A stretch of DNA of 64,000 nt from Perlabentimonas sp041656735. Lineage in GTDB: Bacteria; Bacteroidota; Bacteroidia; Bacteroidales; Tenuifilaceae. Of this stretch, positions 1 through 8,640 are shown one piece after another. The DNA lies in NCBI GenBank assembly GCA_041656735.1, contig JBBACY010000008.1, forward strand, positions 1 through 64,000, given 5' to 3'. How positions within the stretch are numbered: position 1 is the first letter of the stretch; each line of letters begins with the position of its first letter. The notes below the pieces were generated by a model that saw only the letters and a list, made by a program, of their open reading frames with translations, did no database searches and was not told the origin of the DNA. A program made the translations under genes and the position numbers.

Positions 1-1090
1 TGTTCGATACGTGTGTGTATATTTCTGTGGTTCGGCTGCTTTTATGCCCTAATAGTTCTTGTATGTATCGCAAATCTGTGCCGGCCTCCAGTAAGTGCGT
101 GGCGTAGCTGTGCCGCAACCAGTGTAATGTTACTTGCCTCTGTATGCCTGTTTCCTCTAATGCAATTTTAAGCACTTTTGCGATTGAGGCTTCCGAGTAC
201 CTTTCGCCCTCCACTTGCCCCTCAAAAAGCCAAACCTTTGGTTTGTATAGCTTATAGTAATCTCGAAGCATCGTAATGGTTTTGTCCGATAGGGGAACAA
301 GCCGATCCTTGCGTCCCTTCGAGTTTCTAACCATTAGCGTTTTTCGTGAGCTGTTAATATCGGTTGGTTTTAGCATAAGTAGCTCTCTTCGGCGCAATCC
401 ACAGGCGTACAGAAGGCTTAGCATCGTTTTGTGCTTAACATTTTTGGGCGAACTCAGTATTTGTTTCACCTCCTCCTTGCTAAGTACGTTGGGTAGCTTA
501 TATTCCCTTCTGGGCCGCTGTAGCTTGTCAATGTTTATTTCGGAGTCTACTACCTCTCTAAAAAATAGTTTTAACGAGCTAATCAGCTGGTTTTGATAGG
601 TAAAACTATACCCTTGGGCTACCAGTTTAGTGTTTATAAAATTCATTACATCCAAATTCGTAACCTTGTCGAGTTCAGTATTACCCATATGGACAGCAAA
701 AACTTTTATCATTTCAATGTACGTCCGTATGGTGTTGGGGCTATATCGTCTATGGGTTAGCCATTGAAGGTACTTTTCTATTAACGCCTTATTGCTTAAG
801 GAGGGTGCCGACACGAGGGTTACTGTTTTTTGATTTGCCAATTGCTGGCTTTCGAGAGGTTCCTTCTTAAGCGCATCATAGTCAACCCAGTGTCCACTAA
901 AAACTTTAAAAACAGTGGTTAAATTAAAGTCGTTTTTGTTAATGTACCATGAGCGGTTGCTCTGACTCCAACGTGACCCGTCAAGGCTCTTCACCTTTGC
1001 CATTAACTCAGGGTTTTTAGGAAAACGAATGAAAATTACATCGTTATCTCGATGATGTCCAGTGCTTAGGATAATTTTTTCGTCATTCAT
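1..1090 (-). CDS. Tyrosine recombinase/integrase (3' end cut by window edge)
   Basis: Reading the minus strand from ATG at 1090-1088 gives 363 codons with no stop before the window edge. The C-terminal half has the full phage-integrase catalytic set. The first Arg lies in CGLRRREL, the Lys in SKGRKDR, the box II motif is HWLRHSYATH, and the last motif is LLGHKSSRTTEIYTHVS with the nucleophilic Tyr. A SAM-like core-binding domain (roughly residues 100-185) precedes it, and about 95 N-terminal residues form an extra domain often seen in Bacteroidetes integrases. Only the last few residues are missing. The extra helix that marks integron integrases between box I and box II is not evident, so a XerC/D-like recombinase fits better than IntI. 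No att site, cargo gene or element boundary can be seen on the right side. Whether it belongs to a mobile element or acts in local inversion cannot be judged here. Confidence 0.9.
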   Translation of the reverse strand, partial: MNDEKIILSTGHHRDNDVIFIRFPKNPELMAKVKSLDGSRWSQSNRSWYINKNDFNLTTVFKVFSGHWVDYDALKKEPLESQQLANQKTVTLVSAPSLSNKALIEKYLQWLTHRRYSPNTIRTYIEMIKVFAVHMGNTELDKVTNLDVMNFINTKLVAQGYSFTYQNQLISSLKLFFREVVDSEINIDKLQRPRREYKLPNVLSKEEVKQILSSPKNVKHKTMLSLLYACGLRRRELLMLKPTDINSSRKTLMVRNSKGRKDRLVPLSDKTITMLRDYYKLYKPKVWLFEGQVEGERYSEASIAKVLKIALEETGIQRQVTLHWLRHSYATHLLEAGTDLRYIQELLGHKSSRTTEIYTHVSN

Positions 1091-1478
1091 TCTATATCGA
1101 TTTAAAACAGCTTCGCCTAGTCAGTCCCGTTGCCATAGGAAAGGGGTTTAACAAAATCATTTTAAAAATAGCTAAATTTTATTAAACAGCTGCCAAAATA
1201 TTGGAAATTTGATATTTTTTTTATTTTTAATTCGCATTGTATCCCATGCTGCTTTTCCTAATGTTGTGCTACTAATCTCCCTTATAATTAGCTAATTACG
1301 ATAAGATTAGGCATATTGAAACTCAAAAGCACAACCTTTTGTAAGAAATTTACTACCTTTGCGCAGCTGAAAACAGGCATTTCCCAATGCCATATTTGGT
1401 TCTTCTGGTCTGCCTCTCCTTAAAACAAGGCGATTATAGTCGTTACAGGGGCCTTATTGTAAGATTAAATTTACTGGT
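1091..1478. other. Intergenic region between recombinase and KamA-like gene
   Basis: About 390 AT-rich bases separate two divergent genes. A TACCTTTG box at 1354-1361 fits the Bacteroidetes -7 element and faces the KamA-like gene, but the nearest TTTG (1338-1341) is too close for a good -33 element. I see no RNA gene or clear hairpin. Confidence 0.5.
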
Positions 1479-3659
1479 ATGACATATTTCCCCGAAAAAA
1501 TAGCATTGTCGGCAAAATCGTTGACCCTTTTACGTAAGCTAATGCTCGAAAATCCTAGGTTGGCCGAAGTGTACAGCACTTCAAAAACTCTCGATGAGGC
1601 AAAAGAGCGAGTAAAAGAGTGGGCATTCGAAGTGCTCAACCAGAACCCGCTTGCCGTAAGTTATTATAAGAACGAGGCGAAGGGAAGGTTAACGTTCGAA
1701 AACTTGCGTTGGCAAGATTTTGCAGCAATCAGAATTCTCGATTATCTCGATAACTCTGGCCGCGAATTCGAAAACCCTTACCGCGACGGGATAAAATCAT
1801 TAAGCGTACCGTTTGAACTATTGTGGCTGGGTGTAAAGAAACGTACAGGAGGGGCTAAGCCGCTCTTTTTTCAGGATATGATTCACCTCTTTCGGCAGCT
1901 TAACAACCAGCTTCCGCAGGAAAAACCAACCGCCAAAATGGTGGAGCAGTGGATGGAAAGATGGCACGATGGCCTTGACCCGCAGATTGTGAAGATTAGG
2001 AACGAGAATAAGGAGCGTATTATTGGTATTTTGGTGCGTAATATAAATAGCTGTGAGCTCGGTGAAACGCGTTATTGCTTTGACGATGGGCTGACGGATG
2101 AGCAGAAGTTAGAAAAGATGCGAGAGTGGTGGAACGATTACCGCTTTCACCTTAAGTTTGCGGTTCGCTCACCCAAATTGCTTAACGAGCTGCTCGACTA
2201 TTCACTCGATCTTGATACCCAAAAACTTTTGATGAAGGCAGAGAAGAAGGGAATCCCTTTCTTTGTTAATCCTTACTATTTATCGTTGCTAAATGCGCGT
2301 ATCCCCGATTTCGACGTGGGTTCCGATTTGGCCATTCGGCACTACATAATCTATAGCAAGCCCCTTATCGATCAGTTTGGAAACATTCAGGCTTGGGAAA
2401 AGGAGGATGAGGTTAAACCAGGTAAACCCAATGTTGCGGGTTGGCTTCTGCCTTCGCAGCGCAGCGTGCATAGGCGTTACCCCGAGGTTGCTATTCTAAT
2501 TCCCGATACAATGGGGCGAGCATGTGGTGGTCTTTGCGTTTCGTGTCAAAGAATGTACGATTTTCAGAGAGGAAACCTGAACTTCAACCTAGATAAACTA
2601 AAACCCAACGAATCGTGGGATGAAAAGTTGATTCGGTTACTAAAGTATTGGGAAGACGACCCGCAGCTTCGTGATATTCTGATCACGGGTGGTGATGCGC
2701 TTATGAGCCAGAATAAATCACTAGAAAGGATACTTGATGCCGTGCTCAATACAATTACCCATAAGGTTGAAGCAAATAAAAACCGACCCAACGGTGAAAA
2801 GTATGCCGAAATTCAGCGTATACGATTAGGTTCAAGGTTATTAGCCTATCTTCCGCAGCGAGTTACCCCTGAACTTGTACAAATTTTGGGTAATTTTAAA
2901 CAAAAAGCATCGACGCTAGGTGTAAAGCAATTTATTATTCAAACGCACTTTGAGTCGCCTATGGAAGTAACACCCGAATCGGCGATTGCCGTCAGCCGCT
3001 TGGTATCGGTTGGGTGGACTGTTACCAACCAGCTGGTATTCACCTCGGCCGTTTCGCGCCGTGGGCATACCGCCAAGCTACGTAAGGTGCTAAACGATAT
3101 TGGCGTAATAACCTACTACACATTCTCGGTGAAAGGTTTTTTGGAGAATACTTTTAACTACGCAACCAATGCAAGGGCGGTACAGGAGCAGATTGAAGAA
3201 AAAACATTTGGACAGATACCCGTTGAGTTACTCGAGGAGATAAAGCATTTCCCTATGGAAGCCGAGCGTATGGTTGAAAACCTCAATGAGCTTCGTACAA
3301 AGGCAAATATTCCGTTTCTGGCCTCGGACCGGAATGTAATTAATTTGCCCGGCGTAGGCAAAAGTTTAACATTCCGAACCATAGGCATTACCCGCTGGGG
3401 CCGGCGAATACTCGAGTTCGATCATGATCGCACCCGCTGGCATAGCCCAATTATTAATAAAATTGGGAAAGTGGTAATTATCGAATCAAAGCCAATAGGG
3501 GAGTACTTAAATCAGCTCGAGGATATGGGCGAAGATGTTAATGATTACAAAAGTGTTTGGGGTTACTCCATTGGCGAAACTGAACCCCGTTTGTCTATTT
3601 TTGACTACCCGAACTACGATTTCGATATAACCGATAAGCTAACCAATTTGCAAGTATAA
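1479..3659 (+). CDS. KamA-family radical SAM protein (lysine 2,3-aminomutase-like), long form
   Basis: The 726-residue protein carries a radical SAM cluster motif CGGLCVSC (Cys349, Cys353, Cys356), spaced C-x3-C-x2-C, and a following ITGGDAL motif typical of lysine 2,3-aminomutase relatives. Near the C terminus LPGVGKS resembles the PGGGGK site where KamA binds PLP through lysine, so a PLP-dependent radical aminomutase is plausible. Known KamA proteins are about 420 residues. Here about 280 extra N-terminal residues without a recognised domain precede the radical SAM core, and the C-terminal tail is also longer. It therefore belongs to a long Bacteroidetes subgroup whose substrate I cannot name. 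It is transcribed alone, convergent with the regulator at 3729-5615. The ATG at 1479 lies just after a short AT-rich leader without a strong Shine-Dalgarno sequence, which is usual in this phylum. Confidence 0.85.
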   Translation: MTYFPEKIALSAKSLTLLRKLMLENPRLAEVYSTSKTLDEAKERVKEWAFEVLNQNPLAVSYYKNEAKGRLTFENLRWQDFAAIRILDYLDNSGREFENPYRDGIKSLSVPFELLWLGVKKRTGGAKPLFFQDMIHLFRQLNNQLPQEKPTAKMVEQWMERWHDGLDPQIVKIRNENKERIIGILVRNINSCELGETRYCFDDGLTDEQKLEKMREWWNDYRFHLKFAVRSPKLLNELLDYSLDLDTQKLLMKAEKKGIPFFVNPYYLSLLNARIPDFDVGSDLAIRHYIIYSKPLIDQFGNIQAWEKEDEVKPGKPNVAGWLLPSQRSVHRRYPEVAILIPDTMGRACGGLCVSCQRMYDFQRGNLNFNLDKLKPNESWDEKLIRLLKYWEDDPQLRDILITGGDALMSQNKSLERILDAVLNTITHKVEANKNRPNGEKYAEIQRIRLGSRLLAYLPQRVTPELVQILGNFKQKASTLGVKQFIIQTHFESPMEVTPESAIAVSRLVSVGWTVTNQLVFTSAVSRRGHTAKLRKVLNDIGVITYYTFSVKGFLENTFNYATNARAVQEQIEEKTFGQIPVELLEEIKHFPMEAERMVENLNELRTKANIPFLASDRNVINLPGVGKSLTFRTIGITRWGRRILEFDHDRTRWHSPIINKIGKVVIIESKPIGEYLNQLEDMGEDVNDYKSVWGYSIGETEPRLSIFDYPNYDFDITDKLTNLQV

Positions 3660-3728
3660 TCTTTGCTAAGGTTAAAGTTTAGTCAATCGTTCTATAAGTT
3701 TTTTTTAAAGAAGAAACCTCGTGTTATG

Positions 3729-5615
3729 CTAGATGTCTACCCCGTATTTTCGTAACTTTAGGTATAGGGTGTTTCGGCTAATTCCCAGCCTTCGAGAGGT
3801 TTTGCTAATACTACCCTTGTATGCCTTGTATGCTTTAACAATCAACTCTTTCTCGTTTTCTTCTAGCGAGGCTAAATTCTCAATCTCCTTAAGCTGATCA
3901 AGGTAAAGGTTTTTACTCTTAAAGTCGCGCTCGTTTTTAAATGTTTTAAACATCCGACCCTTATCCCTTATTATTCGTTCCGATAGTTCAATCATCTCTT
4001 TAAAGTTACCAGGCCATTCGTATCGGCGGAGTATTAAAACTATTTTTCGAGGAATGTTAACTGGGTTAAGGCCCAGTTCTTCAGACTTTAGGGTTATGTA
4101 ATGGTTTATGAGTAGAGGAATGTCCGCTCTGCGCTCTCGTAGCGCTGGCATCCTAACCGATGAGGTGCTTAGCGAGTAAAATAGGTCGATTTTAAATTCT
4201 TTTCGCTCAATTTTGTCACTTAAATCGAAAGGGTTACTGCACATGATTCGAACATCAACGGTTATTTGCTGCGCTGATCCTAGTCGGGTAACTTTTTTCG
4301 TTTTAATAGCCTCAAACACTTTTTCCTGTGTTGAAATGAGCATAAGCCCTATATTGCTAATGTACAGCGTTCCACCATTGGCAAATTCAAAAGCACCAGG
4401 CTTAGGTATTCGGTGAAGGTGAGGCCTAAAATTTTCATGGTAGCCCCAAAGGGTTTCCTCAAGTTCCTCGGGTGATAGGTTGGCCACGTTAACCTTAACA
4501 AATCCGTATGTAATCCTTGCGCTCGCATTATGTATTGCCTGTGCAATCGATTCACGCCCGGTGTGCTTTTCTCCAATAAGCATAACCGCATTGTCGGTTT
4601 TAGCAATTGCTTTAGCCTCTTTAATTAGACGTTTCATGGTAACCGAAATGCCCATAATATCATTCAGCTGAACGTGTGCCGTGTTTCCTATGTACTTATT
4701 CGCCTCGTTAAGTACATGTCGCATATTCTGAAGTGAGCATATTTGTTCGTCGAATTTGTTTTGGGTACGCATAATGGCCTTTGTGTTAAGCAAAAAAAGC
4801 CCGCTCGAACTAGCATTTTGTAAAAGAACCTCTTTATGCTCTACCTCAATCCATTTGCCATCCTTTGTGGTGATATTTTGCCATTCTGGAATGAATTTCG
4901 AAATCTTTTTACCGATAATATTTTCCCTATCAGAGCCTAAAATATTGCAGGCCTCATCGCTAATAACTTTTATGATGCCCTTGGCGTTAACAACAAAATT
5001 GGGCTGTGCATACATATTTAGCTGGTTTAGCTGTATCTCTTTTAAAAGTTGTACCTGCTCCTTTTCTTCAGAGTATTGTAACTCATGCTTAATACAGTTT
5101 GCGGTTAGGTTTAAAAGTGCGTAAAGCATTTTAGCGTTTAGTTTCTCGCTGAAATAAATGCTGAGAGTTCCGGCTAGCTGACCTGCACCGATTTGCAAAG
5201 GCGTTGCGTGGCATTTCCACTGATTTGGTTTAAGTTCTGCTAAAGGATCGCCGTGCTCTGTATTCGCTTCGAACTGCGTGGCAACAACCTTGTCGATGGC
5301 AAGGTACAATGCAGTTTTTGGTGGAGGGAAACTACCTGAGATGATAAATTTTTCAGTAAGTTTTTTTTGTAACTCCTCGTTAGTCACAATTTTTAGAATG
5401 CAACCCTCCGAGTCGGTTAGGAAGATAATTATACTGCTCTCCTCGGCAAAAGTGTACATTTTTTCAATGTATGGCTTAGCGCAGTTGATTAACCAGCTAT
5501 TTGTTCTTAACCGATTTTTTATTTCGTTGGCGGTAAGAATCTTTCCATTTATACCAGCTCTACCTACTATGATTTTATTGTTTTCGGGTGTTTTATTTGT
5601 CATCTTTCTGCCCAT
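3729..5615 (-). CDS. AcoR/DhaR-type transcriptional regulator with degenerate sigma-54 AAA+ domain
   Basis: This 628-residue protein has the layout of AcoR/DhaR enhancer-binding proteins. A GAF-like sensor comes first (about residues 40-185, with NSWLINCAKP and FLTDSEGCIL typical of the family), then a PAS-like segment (about 200-280), a sigma-54 AAA+ module (about 315-550) and a Fis-type helix-turn-helix at the end (RRLGISRNTLYLKLRKYGV). The AAA+ domain is damaged at its key sites. Walker A reads GEKHTGRE (near residue 348), with Arg where Lys is expected. The GAFTGA loop is replaced by YHENFRPHL, and Walker B reads GGTLYISNI instead of GGTLFLDEI. ATP hydrolysis and sigma-54 contact are therefore unlikely. 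It probably binds DNA and a ligand and works with another sigma factor or as a repressor. The target is unknown; the convergent KamA-like gene and the M64 peptidase are its neighbours. Translation may start at Met1 or Met5. Confidence 0.85.
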   Translation of the reverse strand: MGRKMTNKTPENNKIIVGRAGINGKILTANEIKNRLRTNSWLINCAKPYIEKMYTFAEESSIIIFLTDSEGCILKIVTNEELQKKLTEKFIISGSFPPPKTALYLAIDKVVATQFEANTEHGDPLAELKPNQWKCHATPLQIGAGQLAGTLSIYFSEKLNAKMLYALLNLTANCIKHELQYSEEKEQVQLLKEIQLNQLNMYAQPNFVVNAKGIIKVISDEACNILGSDRENIIGKKISKFIPEWQNITTKDGKWIEVEHKEVLLQNASSSGLFLLNTKAIMRTQNKFDEQICSLQNMRHVLNEANKYIGNTAHVQLNDIMGISVTMKRLIKEAKAIAKTDNAVMLIGEKHTGRESIAQAIHNASARITYGFVKVNVANLSPEELEETLWGYHENFRPHLHRIPKPGAFEFANGGTLYISNIGLMLISTQEKVFEAIKTKKVTRLGSAQQITVDVRIMCSNPFDLSDKIERKEFKIDLFYSLSTSSVRMPALRERRADIPLLINHYITLKSEELGLNPVNIPRKIVLILRRYEWPGNFKEMIELSERIIRDKGRMFKTFKNERDFKSKNLYLDQLKEIENLASLEENEKELIVKAYKAYKGSISKTSRRLGISRNTLYLKLRKYGVDI

Positions 5616-6158
5616 AGGTATCTTTTTAATAATCAGCTGAATAAAAAACTATCCCATTTTTACTAAAATTACTAAATATTTAATCAAAAAATAGAGTGTT
5701 ACTGCTGTTTTTTATAGAATTGAATTAGATGCTTTAAAGCAAAGGGGTTGCACTGATTGCGAACATAGCTTAACAATAAAAACTAATGCACTGATAATTA
5801 GATGTATATAAAACGATAAAGGTTTCTCACTTTTCTATTTTATTGTTCACCAGAATATACACTTTTTCTATATTTGCTCGGAAATGAAACGAAAGATTGC
5901 TCGTTTTACTCTCGTATTCACCTGTTTACAGTCTTGCTTTTAACTAACCTAGTTCAGGCTTCTTGAGTTTTAAAACCTAAGTTTTCGCTTTTTCTAATTT
6001 TATGGGGCAACGTAGCTTCACCTGTGAAGTAGTAGGTAATATTAATGTTTTGCCTATGATTGTGGAGTATAATTCTACGCTAAATATAGAAAGTTCTGCA
6101 AGGTAAAATATTGTTATGCAGTATTTTATCTTGCAGGAATATGGGTTTACGACAAGGT
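5616..6158. other. Long intergenic region with possible small ORFs
   Basis: About 540 bases between two minus-strand genes. On the + strand a TATATTTG box near 5868-5875 resembles a Bacteroidetes -7 element. It precedes a 19-codon ORF at 5883-5942 (begins MKRKIARFTLVFTC) and, in another frame, a 34-codon ORF at 6002-6106 (begins MGQRSFTCEVVGN). A strong hairpin follows at 6096-6136. None of these ORFs is recognisable, and the region may be a decayed gene. Confidence 0.4.
6096..6136. repeat. Inverted repeat (15-bp stem, 11-base loop)
   Basis: Arms at 6096-6110 and 6122-6136 pair over 15 positions with one non-Watson-Crick pair. That pair is G.U if transcribed on the + strand and a C/A mismatch on the minus strand. 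There is no long T run after either arm. It lies 3' of the M64 peptidase gene and may act in its termination or mRNA stability, or may belong to a + strand transcript. Confidence 0.6.
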
Positions 6159-7463
6159 TTACTTAAGGTACGTTGTAATAACTTTGCTAATTGCTCTTTG
6201 GCAAACGGGACAAAACCCATCGGCATCATTGCTGTGCATGCGGCAGTTTATATAAGGGCGATAAATACCCTTACTCATATACCCTCCGCCCTCGTACGCA
6301 CCAATTGTGTTACTGTACTTTGGATTTGCAGGTGTTGGTATAGGGGTGCTCTCGCTAACCATATCGGCCCATTTTGCCTTAAAGTTTACCATAGTGGTTA
6401 TGTTGGGCTCCCATGGCTCAACAGATAGGTTGTAAAAATCTTGGTAAGCAACATCCGATGTGTAGTACTCGTCGGCAAGCCCCGCTAGTCCGTGCCCCAG
6501 CTCGTGTATAAATACTTCGTTTGTAAGAGGGTGGTCCGAACTGGTAACGTTGTAATGATTGTAAATTCCGCCTCCGCCATACTTGTTGGTATTAACCAAA
6601 ACGTACACTATGTCGGTTGGGGCGCTTGCAGCAGCGTCCATCACCATTTTAAATTTAGTGGTTGTTAAATACCTATCTATTCCAAATGTATAAAACGATG
6701 AGTTTACGGCCGTTTTATTCCAAATATTTTTCCCTGGATTTGTTGGTCCTTCCGCTTCAGAGGGCGATTCGATGGCCCAAATGTTGATGCTGTTCTTGTG
6801 CTTGCTAAAAGGCTCTTGCGAGAATAGATATTCCGATAATTTTGTAACATCGTTTCGGAATTTCTCCATTTGCTCGGCAGTGTATCCTTCGGCTATAAAA
6901 GATATGTCGAGCTTATCGTTGTGGTTGCCGCTGTTCAGTATTTTAGAAACAGGATGCATTGCTGGCTGGTTATGGCTTATGTAAATGCTGGCGGGGTCTA
7001 TTTCTAAGGTAACCAAATTGATGAAAAGTCCTGATTTTTCGCGACTTTTAAAGGTAACAACTACCTCTTGCTTTGGGAAGGGGATTCGCGTAACCTGTTC
7101 AAATGCTCTGGAAATAGTTTTGGCTTCCTCAATGGTTTGCCACTCTTGAAAAAGTGTGCAAAAACCTTTGGTGTAAAGCAATTTTTGGGTGTTCTTGTCA
7201 CGCACCTCCACCATATACGACCCAAGGTTAAGGGTGTCAATGGTTTGGGTGTGTGAGCCACTCCAGTAGGGCTCGTACTTTAGCTCATCCAGATAAAAGT
7301 TCTCGGAGTTACTATTGCCAGCTAAAAAGTAATCTATTCGTAGGGCCTTGTTGGTAAACCATTTATCGAAATCAATTTGGGCTTCAACCCTTACATTTCC
7401 TACTAAAATTAGTAATGCTGTTACCAAAAGTGAGGTAGTAGCATTCTTTGTGAATTGTATCAT
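6159..7463 (-). CDS. Secreted M64 (IgA protease-like) zinc metallopeptidase
   Basis: The 434-residue protein begins with a signal peptide (hydrophobic stretch about residues 9-28, ending near VEAQ). The zinc site is HELGHGLAGLADEY starting at His320. It holds the HExxH pair His320/His324 with Glu321, and Asp331 as the third ligand, which is the hallmark of family M64, named after an IgA protease of Clostridium ramosum. The N-terminal about 140 residues form the beta-rich domain usual in Bacteroidetes members. A late cysteine pair in the FCPVCQR segment may bind metal or form a disulfide. No type IX sorting domain is visible, so the protein is probably periplasmic or reaches the surface by another route. 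It is transcribed alone. The substrate cannot be told from sequence. Confidence 0.9.
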   Translation of the reverse strand: MIQFTKNATTSLLVTALLILVGNVRVEAQIDFDKWFTNKALRIDYFLAGNSNSENFYLDELKYEPYWSGSHTQTIDTLNLGSYMVEVRDKNTQKLLYTKGFCTLFQEWQTIEEAKTISRAFEQVTRIPFPKQEVVVTFKSREKSGLFINLVTLEIDPASIYISHNQPAMHPVSKILNSGNHNDKLDISFIAEGYTAEQMEKFRNDVTKLSEYLFSQEPFSKHKNSINIWAIESPSEAEGPTNPGKNIWNKTAVNSSFYTFGIDRYLTTTKFKMVMDAAASAPTDIVYVLVNTNKYGGGGIYNHYNVTSSDHPLTNEVFIHELGHGLAGLADEYYTSDVAYQDFYNLSVEPWEPNITTMVNFKAKWADMVSESTPIPTPANPKYSNTIGAYEGGGYMSKGIYRPYINCRMHSNDADGFCPVCQRAISKVITTYLK

Positions 7464-7505
7464 TGAAAATTAGATTAAAGTAACAATTTTTAAAGTATAA
7501 ATTTA

Positions 7506-8369
7506 TTACCCCAGGTAGCTTTTTAAAACTTTGCTTCGGGTTGCTAACTTCAGCCTTTTTATGGCTTTTTCTTTAATTTGCCGAACGCGCTCACGTGTAA
7601 GGTCAAGCTCTTCGCCAATTTCTTCGAGTGTGTGCTGGTGCTTTCCGTTTAGTCCAAAATATAGGCGAATTATTGATGCCTCGCGTGGTGTTAGTGTGGC
7701 CAAGGCTCGTTCAATTTCCTTTTTAAGGCTATCATTTAAAAGGCCTCTGTCGGGCGCAGGCATTTCGTTTGTAAGTAGTATGTCGTATAAGTTTCCATCC
7801 TCATCGGGTGAAATAGGCGCATCCATTGATATATGCCTGTTCGAACTTTTAAGGGCTTCCTTTATGTCGCCAGGAGCCAACTCAAGAACCTCGGAAAGTT
7901 CTTCGATTGAAGGCTCACGCTCAAATTGTTGCTCAAGTTTGGTAAATGCTCTGTTTACCTTATTTATTGAGCCAATTTTATTGAGAGGTAACTTAACTAT
8001 GCGCGATTGTTCAGCAAGAGCTTGTAAAACAGCCTGTCTTATCCACCATACAGCGTATGAAATGAATTTAAACCCCCTTGTTTCATCAAAACGTTGGGCC
8101 GCTTTTATTAGACCGAGATTTCCCTCATTTATTAAATCGGGTAGGCTAAGCCCCTGGTTTTGGTACTGCTTTGCTACAGATACAACAAACCTAAGGTTGG
8201 CTTTTATCAGATGGTCAAAGGCTGCTTTATCGCCCTCTTTTATTAGGCGAGCCAAGTTAACTTCTTCCTCGGTAGTCAGAAGTTCAACCTTTCCAATTTC
8301 GTGTAAGTACTTATCAAGCGATACGGTCTCTCTATTGGTAACCTGCTTAATAATTTTGAGTTGTCTCAT
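7506..8369 (-). CDS. RpoD-like sigma-70 factor, second copy
   Basis: The 287-residue protein has the short Bacteroidetes primary-sigma architecture: region 1.2 (SLDKYLHEIG), region 2 (DLINEGNLGLIKAAQRFDETRGFKF, then SYAVWWIRQ), region 3 and region 4 with the LTRERVRQIKEKAIKRL recognition helix. It lacks region 1.1. It closely resembles the second sigma gene at 47178-48038, which matches the classical Bacteroides SigA better. This copy differs most between regions 3 and 4 (for example MDAPISPDEDGNLYDIL) and has two extra residues (GKHQHT) before region 4. It may be an alternative, SigA-like factor that reads a related promoter. It is divergent from rho. Confidence 0.92.
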   Translation of the reverse strand: MRQLKIIKQVTNRETVSLDKYLHEIGKVELLTTEEEVNLARLIKEGDKAAFDHLIKANLRFVVSVAKQYQNQGLSLPDLINEGNLGLIKAAQRFDETRGFKFISYAVWWIRQAVLQALAEQSRIVKLPLNKIGSINKVNRAFTKLEQQFEREPSIEELSEVLELAPGDIKEALKSSNRHISMDAPISPDEDGNLYDILLTNEMPAPDRGLLNDSLKKEIERALATLTPREASIIRLYFGLNGKHQHTLEEIGEELDLTRERVRQIKEKAIKRLKLATRSKVLKSYLG

Positions 8370-8640
8370 CGTGGCAACACCTTTCTATTAAATAACGGTT
8401 GAATATATACATTAATATTTTTGATATTACCAAATAGCGCATGTTTTTTTTAGATTTGATACTTTTTATTTGAAATTTTGGTGTTTTAAATATTATTGGT
8501 TAACATTGCAAAATATTCCTAGCAATATAATTCTCGCAATACCCAAAAATCCAACGTGTTATAATCTCATTTCTCAGAATTTACATTCGTAATAACTTGC
8601 AGCTAATGCTAGTTGCTATAATTAACCATATAAAAATCGC

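Noticed and set aside
3660..3728. Possible terminator between the KamA-like gene and the regulator
   Set aside because: T and A runs are present but I could not find a paired stem.
7531..8391. Long + strand ORF of 286 codons opposite the sigma factor gene
   Set aside because: It is antisense to a clear RpoD-like gene; its translation is Ser/Arg-rich with no family signature.
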